Of a DNA stretch of 32,574 nucleotides, positions 6,559 through 13,617 are shown in pieces. The position numbers were made by a program, and so were the translations under genes. The stretch comes from JBBQVS01 sp964657325 (lineage in GTDB: Bacteria > Chloroflexota > Ktedonobacteria > Ktedonobacterales > Ktedonobacteraceae). The stretch spans positions 1 through 32,574 of the forward strand of contig CAZZVE010000035.1 in assembly GCA_964657325.1 (NCBI GenBank). The letters are read 5' to 3'. How positions within the stretch are numbered: position 1 is the stretch's first letter; every line of letters begins with the position of its first letter. The notes under the pieces are model-generated. The model made no database searches and was not told where the DNA came from. It was given only the letters and a program-made list of their open reading frames with translations.

Positions 6559-7722
6559 TTACACCGCAAGGGGTGATGGGTGAACTACACACCCGCTACT
6601 CCCTTGTGCGAACACATCAGGAGCTACTTTTCTTAGGATATTGTACGAGCCGTTCACGTCCGCATTGTACTGTTTGCCTGATACACTACGGAAGAGACCA
6701 CGCTTGACCCGTTTTCCTGCATACACCTCATGCTTTTTGGTGGATTCCATATCCAGAAAGCTACACTTTGATGTATAGCTTTCTTCTGTGAGCACAACCT
6801 GTATGCCTACAAGCATGGCTTTGTACGTCAGCATCGAGATGAACCGCGCATGAGGCACTTGCACACAGTTCTGGTTCGTACGCTTGCCCATGTTGGCCTC
6901 TTGCTTCCAATTGATATTCTTCCCGATAACGAGCGTCCCTATTCTTTCAGCAACCAACAGGTCAATCTGACGTGTGCGTTTCGTGGTCATGCGTTCCATA
7001 CGAACGCTCGTGTACTGTACTTGAGGCAAACGTGATTGAAGCGTAGCACGGCTTTTGTTGTAGAACCGATTGATGCTCTTGACAGGACGCCCGTTAACGA
7101 GTCTTGGCACAAAGCCAACTTTGTTTGAGGTTAGCGTTGCCAGATTGTTCAATCCAATATCTATAGCTGTATAGAGCGTGGTATCCAGGTCTACAAGCGT
7201 TTCTTCCTGCTCGTAGACTACTTCGACCACATAATAGCCGTTGCGTGGCACAATACGGACTTGATCGACGGTAGTAGCATGGTTTGTTCGTACCTCGATA
7301 GGCAATCCAAATGGGTGGATCACCCCTCGTTGTAAGCCCGTTTTGCTGATAGCTTGTATTGTGTAGACAAGGATATTTCTCCCTTTCTGCTTGTCTTTAT
7401 AGTTGGGCAGCTTCGGATGTCCTAAGAACTTGGAAGGGTCTGAGTTGTAGGCTTTGACGGCTCCAAAGTGTCCCTTGCAATTTTTGTCAAGGACCTTCAT
7501 CGCCTGTTGAGCAACTTTTGTGGGTAAGGTACGGTAGGCTTCATGCTCTTTCATCTGGTGATACACTGACTCATAGCGAAGCCAGACACCTGTACGAATG
7601 AAGGTTTGTCGAATGAGGTAGTTAGCAGCATTGTACAGATTTTTTGACGCAAAGGCCGCACGGTCTATGGCCTCGTATCGTGCATCGTTTGTATCAATGA
7701 CATGCTGTTCCACTACCTGCAT
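6559..7722 (-). CDS. tnpB: TnpB, zinc-finger-less variant (right arm)
   Basis: Exact mirror of 2985-4148 (387 aa). It keeps D188 and D355, the altered RuvC-II region (IGKNINWKQE) and the TEESYTSK block. Its start abuts the RHH stop as in the other arm. There are no frameshifts or premature stops, so the gene is formally intact. Confidence 0.9.
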   Translation of the reverse strand: MQVVEQHVIDTNDARYEAIDRAAFASKNLYNAANYLIRQTFIRTGVWLRYESVYHQMKEHEAYRTLPTKVAQQAMKVLDKNCKGHFGAVKAYNSDPSKFLGHPKLPNYKDKQKGRNILVYTIQAISKTGLQRGVIHPFGLPIEVRTNHATTVDQVRIVPRNGYYVVEVVYEQEETLVDLDTTLYTAIDIGLNNLATLTSNKVGFVPRLVNGRPVKSINRFYNKSRATLQSRLPQVQYTSVRMERMTTKRTRQIDLLVAERIGTLVIGKNINWKQEANMGKRTNQNCVQVPHARFISMLTYKAMLVGIQVVLTEESYTSKCSFLDMESTKKHEVYAGKRVKRGLFRSVSGKQYNADVNGSYNILRKVAPDVFAQGSSGCVVHPSPLAV

Positions 7723-7884
7723 CTACTTGTCCTTCTTTTCACCATGTAAACACTGTTCTAAACAGACGACCAACTGATTATTCATAGACCGTCTATTCTT
7801 TTGTGCCTCTCGCTTGAGTGCATCCAACGTCTCTTGTGGAATGTATGCCGTGACTCTCGGATGCTTCGATGTATTCTTATTCAT
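7723..7884 (-). CDS. Small ribbon-helix-helix protein upstream of tnpB (right arm)
   Basis: Exact mirror of the 53-aa gene at 2823-2984. The beta-strand RVTAYIP and two helices mark an Arc/CopG-like DNA-binding fold. The mirrored promoter (TTGACA, 19 bases, TAAAAT) and near-palindromic TATAC-T-GTATA lie just upstream at 7893-7943. The stop touches the tnpB start. Confidence 0.75.
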   Translation of the reverse strand: MNKNTSKHPRVTAYIPQETLDALKREAQKNRRSMNNQLVVCLEQCLHGEKKDK

Positions 7885-8072
7885 GCCGCTACTATACAGT
7901 ATATATAGCAGTATTTTAACAGGGAGATATCCGCGCTTGTCAAGACATGCCCATTCAATCAAAGAACGTTTATAATACGTTATGTTTCAAGCCACTTTTT
8001 CTAACAGATACCCTTATAGGGGTTTTCTTTCGTAGTATAAGTAAGAGAATGTTTCTAGAGGAGGATTTCCCT

Positions 8073-8555
8073 ATGTATTGCGCACGATGCGGCGCACATA
8101 ATCAGGATGGCGCACACTTCTGCCAGAATTGCGGTAATGCACTACAAGCCCCAGGCGCGGTGCTGCAACAGCCACCCATTGATCCCTATCCTGTCTTTGC
8201 ACAAGAGGAGCAAAGACAGGCTCCTGTACGTCGTAGAACGCGAAGTGTGGGTCCTACGAAGCCACAGGACCCCTATCAAGATCAAATCAAACAACTCAAA
8301 TTGCAAATTAAGCAAATGAAGTTGTATTTGAAGCAGGTGAACACTCACATGTCCGCGACCCGCGCACAATACAACCAAACTTCGGCGTTTGTACCAGAGG
8401 GCATTATCAAACGTGGCTATAAATGGTTTGAGGATATGCGGTTGCTTGGACCCCAACAGCAGAAACAACAACTGCAACAACAAATTATTCAGCTAGAACA
8501 GCAACTGCTCGGCCTAGAACAAGCACAAATACAGTGGAAGTTGAATCAGGGATAG
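8073..8555 (+). CDS. Zinc-ribbon coiled-coil protein (right-arm copy)
   Basis: Exact mirror of 2152-2634 (160 aa): a CxxC...CxxC zinc ribbon at residues 3-20, a basic proline-rich linker, then glutamine-rich coiled coils. GAGGAGG stands seven bases before the ATG. Function unknown. It converges with the GCS2-family gene across the hairpin repeat at 8563-8676. Confidence 0.8.
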   Translation: MYCARCGAHNQDGAHFCQNCGNALQAPGAVLQQPPIDPYPVFAQEEQRQAPVRRRTRSVGPTKPQDPYQDQIKQLKLQIKQMKLYLKQVNTHMSATRAQYNQTSAFVPEGIIKRGYKWFEDMRLLGPQQQKQQLQQQIIQLEQQLLGLEQAQIQWKLNQG

Positions 8556-8562
8556 GCTGATT

Positions 8563-8676
8563 GCGAGACAGCATGACAGGGGCAAGCCCTGTCACTACTA
8601 TACTATTCACCCCTACGAGGCGAAGCCACACAAGTCCGTGTATAGTAGTGACAGGGCTTGCCCCTGGCATGCTCGC
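8563..8676. repeat. Long hairpin repeat between convergent genes (right arm)
   Basis: Mirror of 2031-2144; arms of about 36-40 nt containing CAGGGGCAAGCCCTGTCACT, filling the gap between the stop codons at 8555 and 8708. Confidence 0.85.
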
Positions 8677-8707
8677 TAAACGCTACCATACATTCGCCAT
8701 CTTGATG

Positions 8708-9832
8708 TTAGCGTACAGGGGATAGTGTCATACCTTGTAGAGTCTGCTGCATTAAGAAGCGGGTAACAGCATGCGTATCATTTGTCTCTTTATAAACCGA
8801 GATCTGGCGATCTGCTCCTGTACCACGAGGGTCTTCTAACAGGGAACGCAGATAATTGATTTCACGCCGACTACCAAGATCATCAATCACATCTTCAACA
8901 AAGTCAAGCAGTTCTTCGATAGATTCGCGCATAGTGAGACGGCGGTCCTGCATAAAATCGACAAACTCGGCATCAATGCCGTAGCGCATAGCACGCCATT
9001 TATTTTCCTCGATAAAGTGGCGTGGCAAGACATGCGTTGTCATATTATGTGTATACATCCAGTGTAGCTTTGCGACCAACGCCTGACACAAAGCCGTAAT
9101 ACCAAGCGTATCCTCGACTGTTGCAGGCATATCGCAGACACGGAACTCGATAGTATTGTAAAAAGCATGAGGGCGTACATCCCACCAGATGCGCTTGCCA
9201 TTATCGATGCACCCTGTACGTATCAGGTGTTCTACGTAAAGATCGAAGTCGTTCATAGAGGTGAAGATATCGGGAATACCGGATCGTGGAAAACGCTTCC
9301 ATACAACCGAGCGATATGACTTCGTACCAGAAAAACGGTCCCCCCAAAAAGGTGAGTTTGACGAAATGGCGAGTAGATGTGGAAGCCATGCGCGAACCTG
9401 ATTCATCAGGGGAATAGTGATCGTGCGCTCTTCTATACCAACATGAACATGTAATCCAAAAATGAGGATCGAACGCCCCACGTCCTGGTATTCCTCTTCA
9501 AGCAGTTCATAACGATCATTGCGCGTCCTCTCCTGATCCTGCCAGTGTGCATTGGGATGTGTACCAGCACTGATAAGAGCGAGTCCTTCTTCATCGACGA
9601 GACGAGCGAGCGTAGAACGGAGACGTTGTACCTCTCGGCGTGCATCATGCATCGTTGGACAAACATCCGTCACTAACTCGACGGTTGACTGGAGCATTTC
9701 TGCTTTGATGCTTTCTCCGAGTAGTGGCGTACCTTTTTCCAGAATTGTGTGAATGTGTGAGGCAAGCTGTCCAGTCTGTTTGTCCACCATCTGAAATTCT
9801 TCTTCGACTCCGAGCGTAAAACGCGGTTTCAT
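8708..9832 (-). CDS. GCS2-family carboxylate-amine ligase, YbdK type (right-arm copy)
   Basis: Exact mirror of 875-1999 (374 aa) with the TLGVEEEF, HVHVG and EFRVCDMPATVED signatures of the GCS2 family. The substrate is not predictable from sequence. The gene ends against the hairpin repeat at 8563-8676, and its upstream region carries the mirrored TTGACA near 9950-9955. Confidence 0.9.
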   Translation of the reverse strand: MKPRFTLGVEEEFQMVDKQTGQLASHIHTILEKGTPLLGESIKAEMLQSTVELVTDVCPTMHDARREVQRLRSTLARLVDEEGLALISAGTHPNAHWQDQERTRNDRYELLEEEYQDVGRSILIFGLHVHVGIEERTITIPLMNQVRAWLPHLLAISSNSPFWGDRFSGTKSYRSVVWKRFPRSGIPDIFTSMNDFDLYVEHLIRTGCIDNGKRIWWDVRPHAFYNTIEFRVCDMPATVEDTLGITALCQALVAKLHWMYTHNMTTHVLPRHFIEENKWRAMRYGIDAEFVDFMQDRRLTMRESIEELLDFVEDVIDDLGSRREINYLRSLLEDPRGTGADRQISVYKETNDTHAVTRFLMQQTLQGMTLSPVR

Positions 9833-10016
9833 GCAGGCACCTCTTCTTGCAAAACATTTGGAAACAGAAGCATAACATACAGAATTCGCGCTACCGACTA
9901 CATTTTTATGAAGTCAGGGACTTATAGCGTACACAAGTCTCAGCCATTCTGTCAAGTGGATTCAAGCCACATTTCAAGACCCTTTGAAAGTCGTAAGAGA
10001 AAGATGTAAATAGAGT

Positions 10017-10041
10017 AGGGACGCTCCTTGTGAGCGTCCCT
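10017..10041. terminator. Short hairpin repeat behind cdd (right arm)
   Basis: Mirror of 666-690: a 10-bp AGGGACGCTC stem with a five-base loop, 12 bases past the cdd stop. Confidence 0.6.
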
Positions 10042-10053
10042 TGCTATTACATT

Positions 10054-10449
10054 TCAGACCATTGGCAAACCAAACGCATAAGGTAACAAATCAACAATAG
10101 TGAAATCGCGCTCTATTGCGTCGATGTAAAGCGTAGCAGAAGGTGCGAGGTCAGCGATCCACTGACGACAGGCACCGCAGGGAGTGCGTTCATTTGTGGG
10201 TGCATCAGGTGGTGCATCAAGACATGCTACCGCGATATGCGTAATTTCTGTGTCGCCGTGAGAAAGTGCTGATGCCAGTGCTGAGCGTTCAGCGCACAAC
10301 GTAAGTCCATAACTTGATATCTCGATATTTACGCCAGCATATACCTTGCCATTTGCAACAAGGGCTGCACCTACACGAAAATGCGAATAGGGACAATGCG
10401 CGTGCTGTGCAGCCTCGCGTGCTAGCGCGAGTAATTCTTTCCGGTCCAT
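10054..10449 (-). CDS. cdd: Cytidine deaminase (right-arm copy)
   Basis: Exact mirror of 258-653 (131 aa) with the zinc ligands C52, C91 and C94 and catalytic E54. If the left arm is an artefact, this is the genuine copy. Upstream lies the hairpin repeat 10494-10590, then single-copy DNA leading to a divergent response-regulator gene. Confidence 0.93.
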   Translation of the reverse strand: MDRKELLALAREAAQHAHCPYSHFRVGAALVANGKVYAGVNIEISSYGLTLCAERSALASALSHGDTEITHIAVACLDAPPDAPTNERTPCGACRQWIADLAPSATLYIDAIERDFTIVDLLPYAFGLPMV

Positions 10450-10493
10450 AACGATGGTATACCCTTTCTGTAGGGCCGATGATACAGCAATGC

Positions 10494-10590
10494 AACGGAC
10501 GCCCACAAGGGGCTACCCTACTATACAACGCTCTTGCGTGCTCTGCACACCGTATATAGTAGGTAGGGTAGCTCCTTGTGAGCGTTCGTT
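10494..10590. repeat. Interspersed hairpin repeat (AACG..GCTACCCTAC family), right arm
   Basis: Mirror of 117-213. Thirty bases starting at 10493 (CAACGGACGCCCACAAGGGG and onward) recur in the same orientation at 32502-32531, so the single-copy part of the window is bracketed by directly repeated elements. Confidence 0.85.
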
Positions 10591-10746
10591 GTGATCCACG
10601 CTACCGCATTATTTTGTTAAGCGTGATGTCCCGATGTGACACGAATGAGCATGAACATCGCGGTTTGTGATGCAAAAGCGTCATGTATAGGCGATGTTCA
10701 GAGGAACATGCATTATCACGTTCTTTTGGCGTATTCATGTCCAACG

Positions 10747-10771
10747 AGGATGCGATACATCGGTCCCTACG
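10747..10771. repeat. Solo half of the GTAGGGACCGAT hairpin repeat
   Basis: This 25-base segment matches the right arm of the element at 11955-11980 with one change (GAGGATGCG for GAGGACGCG) and ends ATCGGTCCCTAC. No matching left arm is present nearby, so it is a degenerate or broken copy. Confidence 0.75.
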
Positions 10772-11004
10772 AAAAAACCTTATTTGTGCCGATATTTGTG
10801 TAATAAGGACTATTATCATGCGTGACTATAGCCCAAATTGTATCATGATGTTACCTGCCTATGTCGGTCGCGTTACTACTGATGAGAGTAAGACAACAAG
10901 AAAGACACGAATACTCGTTGCACTGGGTCGCCGGGTATTTGGAAACATATATCGGTATATAGACCGACAGTTACTGTAGAATGCAGACCCGTAGGAGGAA
11001 TCTC

Positions 11005-11703
11005 GTGAAAATCATGGTGGCGGATGACGACCGTGACATGGTAGACATGCTAAGCTACTGGCTCAAGGGGCACGGCTACGATGTTGTGCGTGCTTTTGAT
11101 GGGGAACAGGCAGTCAAGCGTTGGCGCGAGACGCTCCCCGATCTTGTGATCCTTGATGTGCAGATGCCAAAGCTCGATGGTTTCGAGGTATGTCGCCAGA
11201 TGCGGAGCGAAACAAATTCAATGGTCTTGATCCTCACCGCACATGATCGGGAAGACGATGAGATACGTGGGTTGGAAATGGGTGCGGACGATTATTTGCG
11301 GAAACCTTTTAGTCCTCGACAACTCTTAGCGCGTATTAAGGCCGTTATGCGGCGTTCAGGGAGCACACGCGGCAGTTCTAATTCTTCCTCGGTCACAGCC
11401 GGACCCGTTACACTCGATGCCATGCGGCACGAAGTGACCAGAGATGGTGAAAAGGTCCGTTTAACACCAACAGAAAGTCGCTTGCTTCACCTTTTGATTA
11501 CTCATACAGGCCAGGTACTAACCACTGATATGATTATAGAACGAGTCTGGGGTTACGATGAGGCGGGCGACTCTGGCCTCGTTAAGACACACATTCGTCA
11601 CCTGCGCCAAAAGGTCGAACCATATCCCAACTCGCCGCAATACATTATGACGGTCCCGGGTGTTGGTTACACCTTCACCACAACTGTCACTATCGAACAA
11701 TAG
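11005..11703 (+). CDS. OmpR/PhoB-family response regulator
   Basis: A 232-aa two-component response regulator that would bind DNA after phosphorylation. The receiver domain (about 1-115) has the acidic cluster ADDD near residues 6-8, the phospho-acceptor D51 in LVILDVQMP, T78 and K100 in RKPF. A serine-rich linker (about 113-126) leads to a winged-helix effector domain with LTPTESRLL and VWGYDE and the terminal PGVGYTF. GTG at 11005 is preferred because AGGAGG stands six bases upstream; an ATG at 10981 lies before that ribosome-binding site. No histidine kinase is adjacent, so it is an orphan in this window. A hairpin at 11712-11764 follows it. Confidence 0.92.
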   Translation: MKIMVADDDRDMVDMLSYWLKGHGYDVVRAFDGEQAVKRWRETLPDLVILDVQMPKLDGFEVCRQMRSETNSMVLILTAHDREDDEIRGLEMGADDYLRKPFSPRQLLARIKAVMRRSGSTRGSSNSSSVTAGPVTLDAMRHEVTRDGEKVRLTPTESRLLHLLITHTGQVLTTDMIIERVWGYDEAGDSGLVKTHIRHLRQKVEPYPNSPQYIMTVPGVGYTFTTTVTIEQ

Positions 11704-11711
11704 GCACAGAT

Positions 11712-11764
11712 AGAGACGGTCAAATTTCTATCATTGGCTCCGACGATACGAAATGACCGCCTCT
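11712..11764 (+). terminator. Imperfect hairpin behind the response regulator
   Basis: AGAGACGGTC (11712-11721) can pair with GACCGCCTCT (11755-11764) with one mismatch, and the adjoining AAATTTC and GAAAT extend the stem. It lies nine bases past the stop codon. No strong T-tract follows, so terminator function is tentative. Confidence 0.45.
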
Positions 11765-11901
11765 TAACCAGCTTGTGTACTTCTTAACCATACCACAACA
11801 TACTACCTATCCCCTCTCTTTTGAGACAGGCTGTATACTTACTTACAAGAACTATAAAATATATTTTGTAGAGATCGACGATGCTGTTTAAAATGTATGC
11901 G

Positions 11902-11991
11902 GATGCGTCTGTAGGGACCGATGTATCGCGTCCTCTTGACAATCGAGACGCCACGAGGACGCGATACATCGGTCCCTACAGGTGACGCATC
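11902..11991. repeat. GTAGGGACCGAT hairpin repeat, copy 1
   Basis: Perfect 26-bp arms at 11910-11935 and 11955-11980 start TGTAGGGACCGATG and contain CGCGTCCTC. They are flanked by a further GATGCGTC/GACGCATC match (11902 and 11991). The loop is 19 bases and includes CAATCGA. Confidence 0.92.
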
Positions 11992-12015
11992 CAAAGAGCA
12001 TCGTCGCTTTATAGT

Positions 12016-13056
12016 ATGGGGCAAGCTATGAGCATAAGAAGAAAAGATACAACAGCTAAGCAATGCGAGATGTCTGGAATAACCGATAATGTTCCTGAAC
12101 TAGATATTTGCTCTTGCCCTCCTATATCGCCTTTGTGTCTATCTTCAATAAAAGAGCAGGATGAAGAAGATGAGCTTCTTCCTACACCGCCCCCATTGAG
12201 TGCGCTTCTTCGTACACATGTACAATCACTACTTCCGTCTAGCGCACCATTAAGTATCCTCTTGCTACATGTATCACAGTTAGAAAATATCCATATAACG
12301 CCTGAAACAGAGGTCGTTCGCAAGCGCAGGCGTTATCATCCCTCGGCGAGTGTAGTAGAACAAATAGTAGCAAATGTGCGCCGCGCGGTACGCATGGAAG
12401 ACAGCATGTATCTTGACACAGGAAAAGGGGCGGCAATTCTTTTTCCCAATGTTGATCAACAAGGAGCATACATCATACTTGAGCGCGTGTATAACAATGT
12501 GAACTTGCTTCAGGCCGAGACCATCGTGCCACCGTTGACACACGAAACCGATATTGTGCTTGGTATTGCGAGTTATCCCGAACAGGGATCATCAGTAGAA
12601 CATCTCCTCGCCAGTGCAGGGCATGTTATGTCTCGGCTGACTCTGAGGCCCGCTATCACTTCACACCTCTGGGACACAATGCCACCAGCAGAGAGCGTGC
12701 CGTCATTTCATGATACATTAGCTTCAGAGATGTCAGCACATGAAAGTACGCAACTTGCATCTTCAGTTCGTCCATTTGCTGAAGTACTTCCGCCGCCACA
12801 AGAGGGGACACCTGTGCCATTTTTGCGTCTGCCATCAACACTGTCGAAGCGATTAAAAAAGCTTGTGTCACACGCTGTAGCTACCCAGTTTCACTGTGTG
12901 CCTGTAGGACGTGACCACAATCGCCTCACTGTTGCAATGGCAGACCCAGCAGACACGAATGCTCTTCATGTACTTCAAGAAAGCACAGGAATGAGCATCT
13001 TCCCTGTTTCTTGTGATAAAGACGCGCTGAACATGTTGCTCGCGGAGTCATGGTGA
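12016..13056 (+). CDS. Degenerate GGDEF-like domain plus MshEN domain protein
   Basis: A 346-aa cytoplasmic protein of unrecognised specific function. The N-terminal 60 residues are polar and low in structure. Residues about 75-207 resemble a GGDEF-fold domain (VRRAVRMEDSMYLD, ILFPNVDQQGAYIILERV, LGIASYPEQGSSVEHLLASA), but the GGDEF signature is replaced by DTGKGAA, so cyclase activity is unlikely. Residues about 272-344 (LPSTLSKRLKKLV, LTVAMADPADTNALHVL, GMSIFPV) match the MshEN/GspE N-terminal domain, which in known cases binds cyclic di-GMP or mediates type II secretion and pilus ATPase contacts. A signalling adaptor is inferred. The ATG at 12028 with GGGG upstream is an alternative start. 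A hairpin repeat begins five bases after the stop. Confidence 0.8.
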   Translation: MGQAMSIRRKDTTAKQCEMSGITDNVPELDICSCPPISPLCLSSIKEQDEEDELLPTPPPLSALLRTHVQSLLPSSAPLSILLLHVSQLENIHITPETEVVRKRRRYHPSASVVEQIVANVRRAVRMEDSMYLDTGKGAAILFPNVDQQGAYIILERVYNNVNLLQAETIVPPLTHETDIVLGIASYPEQGSSVEHLLASAGHVMSRLTLRPAITSHLWDTMPPAESVPSFHDTLASEMSAHESTQLASSVRPFAEVLPPPQEGTPVPFLRLPSTLSKRLKKLVSHAVATQFHCVPVGRDHNRLTVAMADPADTNALHVLQESTGMSIFPVSCDKDALNMLLAESW

Positions 13057-13060
13057 ACAT

Positions 13061-13133
13061 GGTAGGGACCGATGTAGCGCGTCCTAATCTGCAATCGAAG
13101 GGCAGATTAGGACGCGCTACATCGGTCCCTACC
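13061..13133. repeat. GTAGGGACCGAT hairpin repeat, copy 2
   Basis: Perfect 32-bp arms at 13061-13092 and 13102-13133 with a nine-base loop (AATCGAAGG). It fills the space between two convergent stop codons (13056 and 13141) and could act as a bidirectional terminator. Stem bases differ from copies 1 and 3 in a compensated way. Confidence 0.95.
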
Positions 13134-13140
13134 AGTGATA

Positions 13141-13542
13141 TTAGAGAACAAAGCTATCGGCGAGGGGGCTACGGACGTTGCCGTTCTCACGTCGGTCGCC
13201 GTTCGTTGTGGGAACAGGCTGCTGACTGCCAGTAGACTGGCGGTTCTGTTGCTGTTGATAACTGCCGTTATTCTGTTGGGGTTGTTGCTGCGAGTTTTGC
13301 AGGCTCTGCAAGCTCTGTAGTGCAGCTTGTGTTTGTGGATTCATGGGAACAGGGCTACCCGGTTCCGTCATGAGTTGAATAGTTTTGCCCTCGATGACGA
13401 CGGCGACGCCGATACCACGACGAAGATCAGCAAGCTGGCGACGCAACTCGCGGTTCTCAGCTTCTAACGCATCCATTAATTTTTTTTGTTCAAGCAGCAT
13501 CTGAGCGATGCCTTCAAAACCAGCACTGGCAGCACGATCCAT
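13141..13542 (-). CDS. Hypothetical coiled-coil, glutamine-rich protein downstream of coaBC
   Basis: A 133-aa protein not recognised. The N-terminal part carries a coiled coil (about residues 15-42, EQKKLMDALEAENRELRRQL), followed by a short hydrophobic beta-like segment (IGVAVVIEGKTIQLM). The rest is low-complexity glutamine, asparagine, serine and proline, without signal peptide or membrane segment. The ATG at 13542 has GGGAGGAG six bases upstream. A GTG at 13602 in the same frame is preceded by AGGGAGG that overlaps the coaBC stop, so a 153-aa product is also possible. It lies downstream of coaBC on the same strand and is probably co-transcribed. No function is claimed. Confidence 0.65.
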   Translation of the reverse strand: MDRAASAGFEGIAQMLLEQKKLMDALEAENRELRRQLADLRRGIGVAVVIEGKTIQLMTEPGSPVPMNPQTQAALQSLQSLQNSQQQPQQNNGSYQQQQNRQSTGSQQPVPTTNGDRRENGNVRSPLADSFVL

Positions 13543-13617
13543 TTTGGACTCCTCCCGCATATTTTGTGTACTCAATAATTCCAGAACAAAATCTCCAATC
13601 ACAGCACCACATCCTCC

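Larger units (their letters stand above)
6527..7957 (-). mobile_element. IS200/IS605-superfamily element, tnpB only (right arm; ends approximate)
   Basis: Mirror of the element at 2750-4180: RHH gene, tnpB, right-end hairpin at 6534-6551 and a TTGAT at the outer edge (reverse strand, 7958-7962). The same caution about its boundaries applies. Confidence 0.45.
1..10706. repeat. Giant perfect palindrome (two 5353-bp inverted arms, no spacer)
   Basis: Bases 1-5353 and 5354-10706 are reverse complements. Position x pairs with 10707 minus x. The outermost bases (TTCCTCTGAACATCGC at 1-16 against 10691-10706) and the centre were compared directly, and all predicted reading frames on the two arms mirror each other with identical protein sequences. 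The axis lies between 5353 and 5354. The left limit equals the first base of the window, so the true outer boundary is unknown. Zero divergence over more than 5 kb suggests an assembly or amplification fold-back, a hairpin telomere read around its loop, or a very recent duplication. Spacer-free palindromes of this size are normally unstable in bacteria. Confidence 0.97.
10450..11004. other. 555-bp divergent intergenic region
   Basis: It lies between cdd and the response regulator. It holds the hairpin repeat 10494-10590, the end of the palindrome at 10706, a solo half repeat at 10747-10771, and a small inverted repeat TCGGT/ACCGA at 10952-10967 shortly before the response-regulator start. A 98-codon open frame at 10683-10979 crosses the palindrome boundary, shows no recognisable protein features and is not called. 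No convincing promoter was identified. Confidence 0.6.
11704..12015. other. 312-bp intergenic region with terminator hairpin and repeat
   Basis: It contains the hairpin at 11712-11764, the GTAGGGACCGAT repeat at 11902-11991 and an AT-rich stretch (TATAAAATATATTTTG near 11852-11867) that may hold the promoter of the next gene. No coding sequence is apparent. Confidence 0.6.

Noticed and set aside
1..10706. Two independent paralogous copies of cdd, the GCS2-type gene, purE and purN
   Set aside because: The copies are identical and mirror-symmetric about one axis. That is one event or an artefact, not separate paralogues.
10683..10979. 98-codon open frame on the + strand
   Set aside because: It crosses the palindrome boundary and the solo repeat half, has no recognisable motif, and no ribosome-binding site was identified for it.
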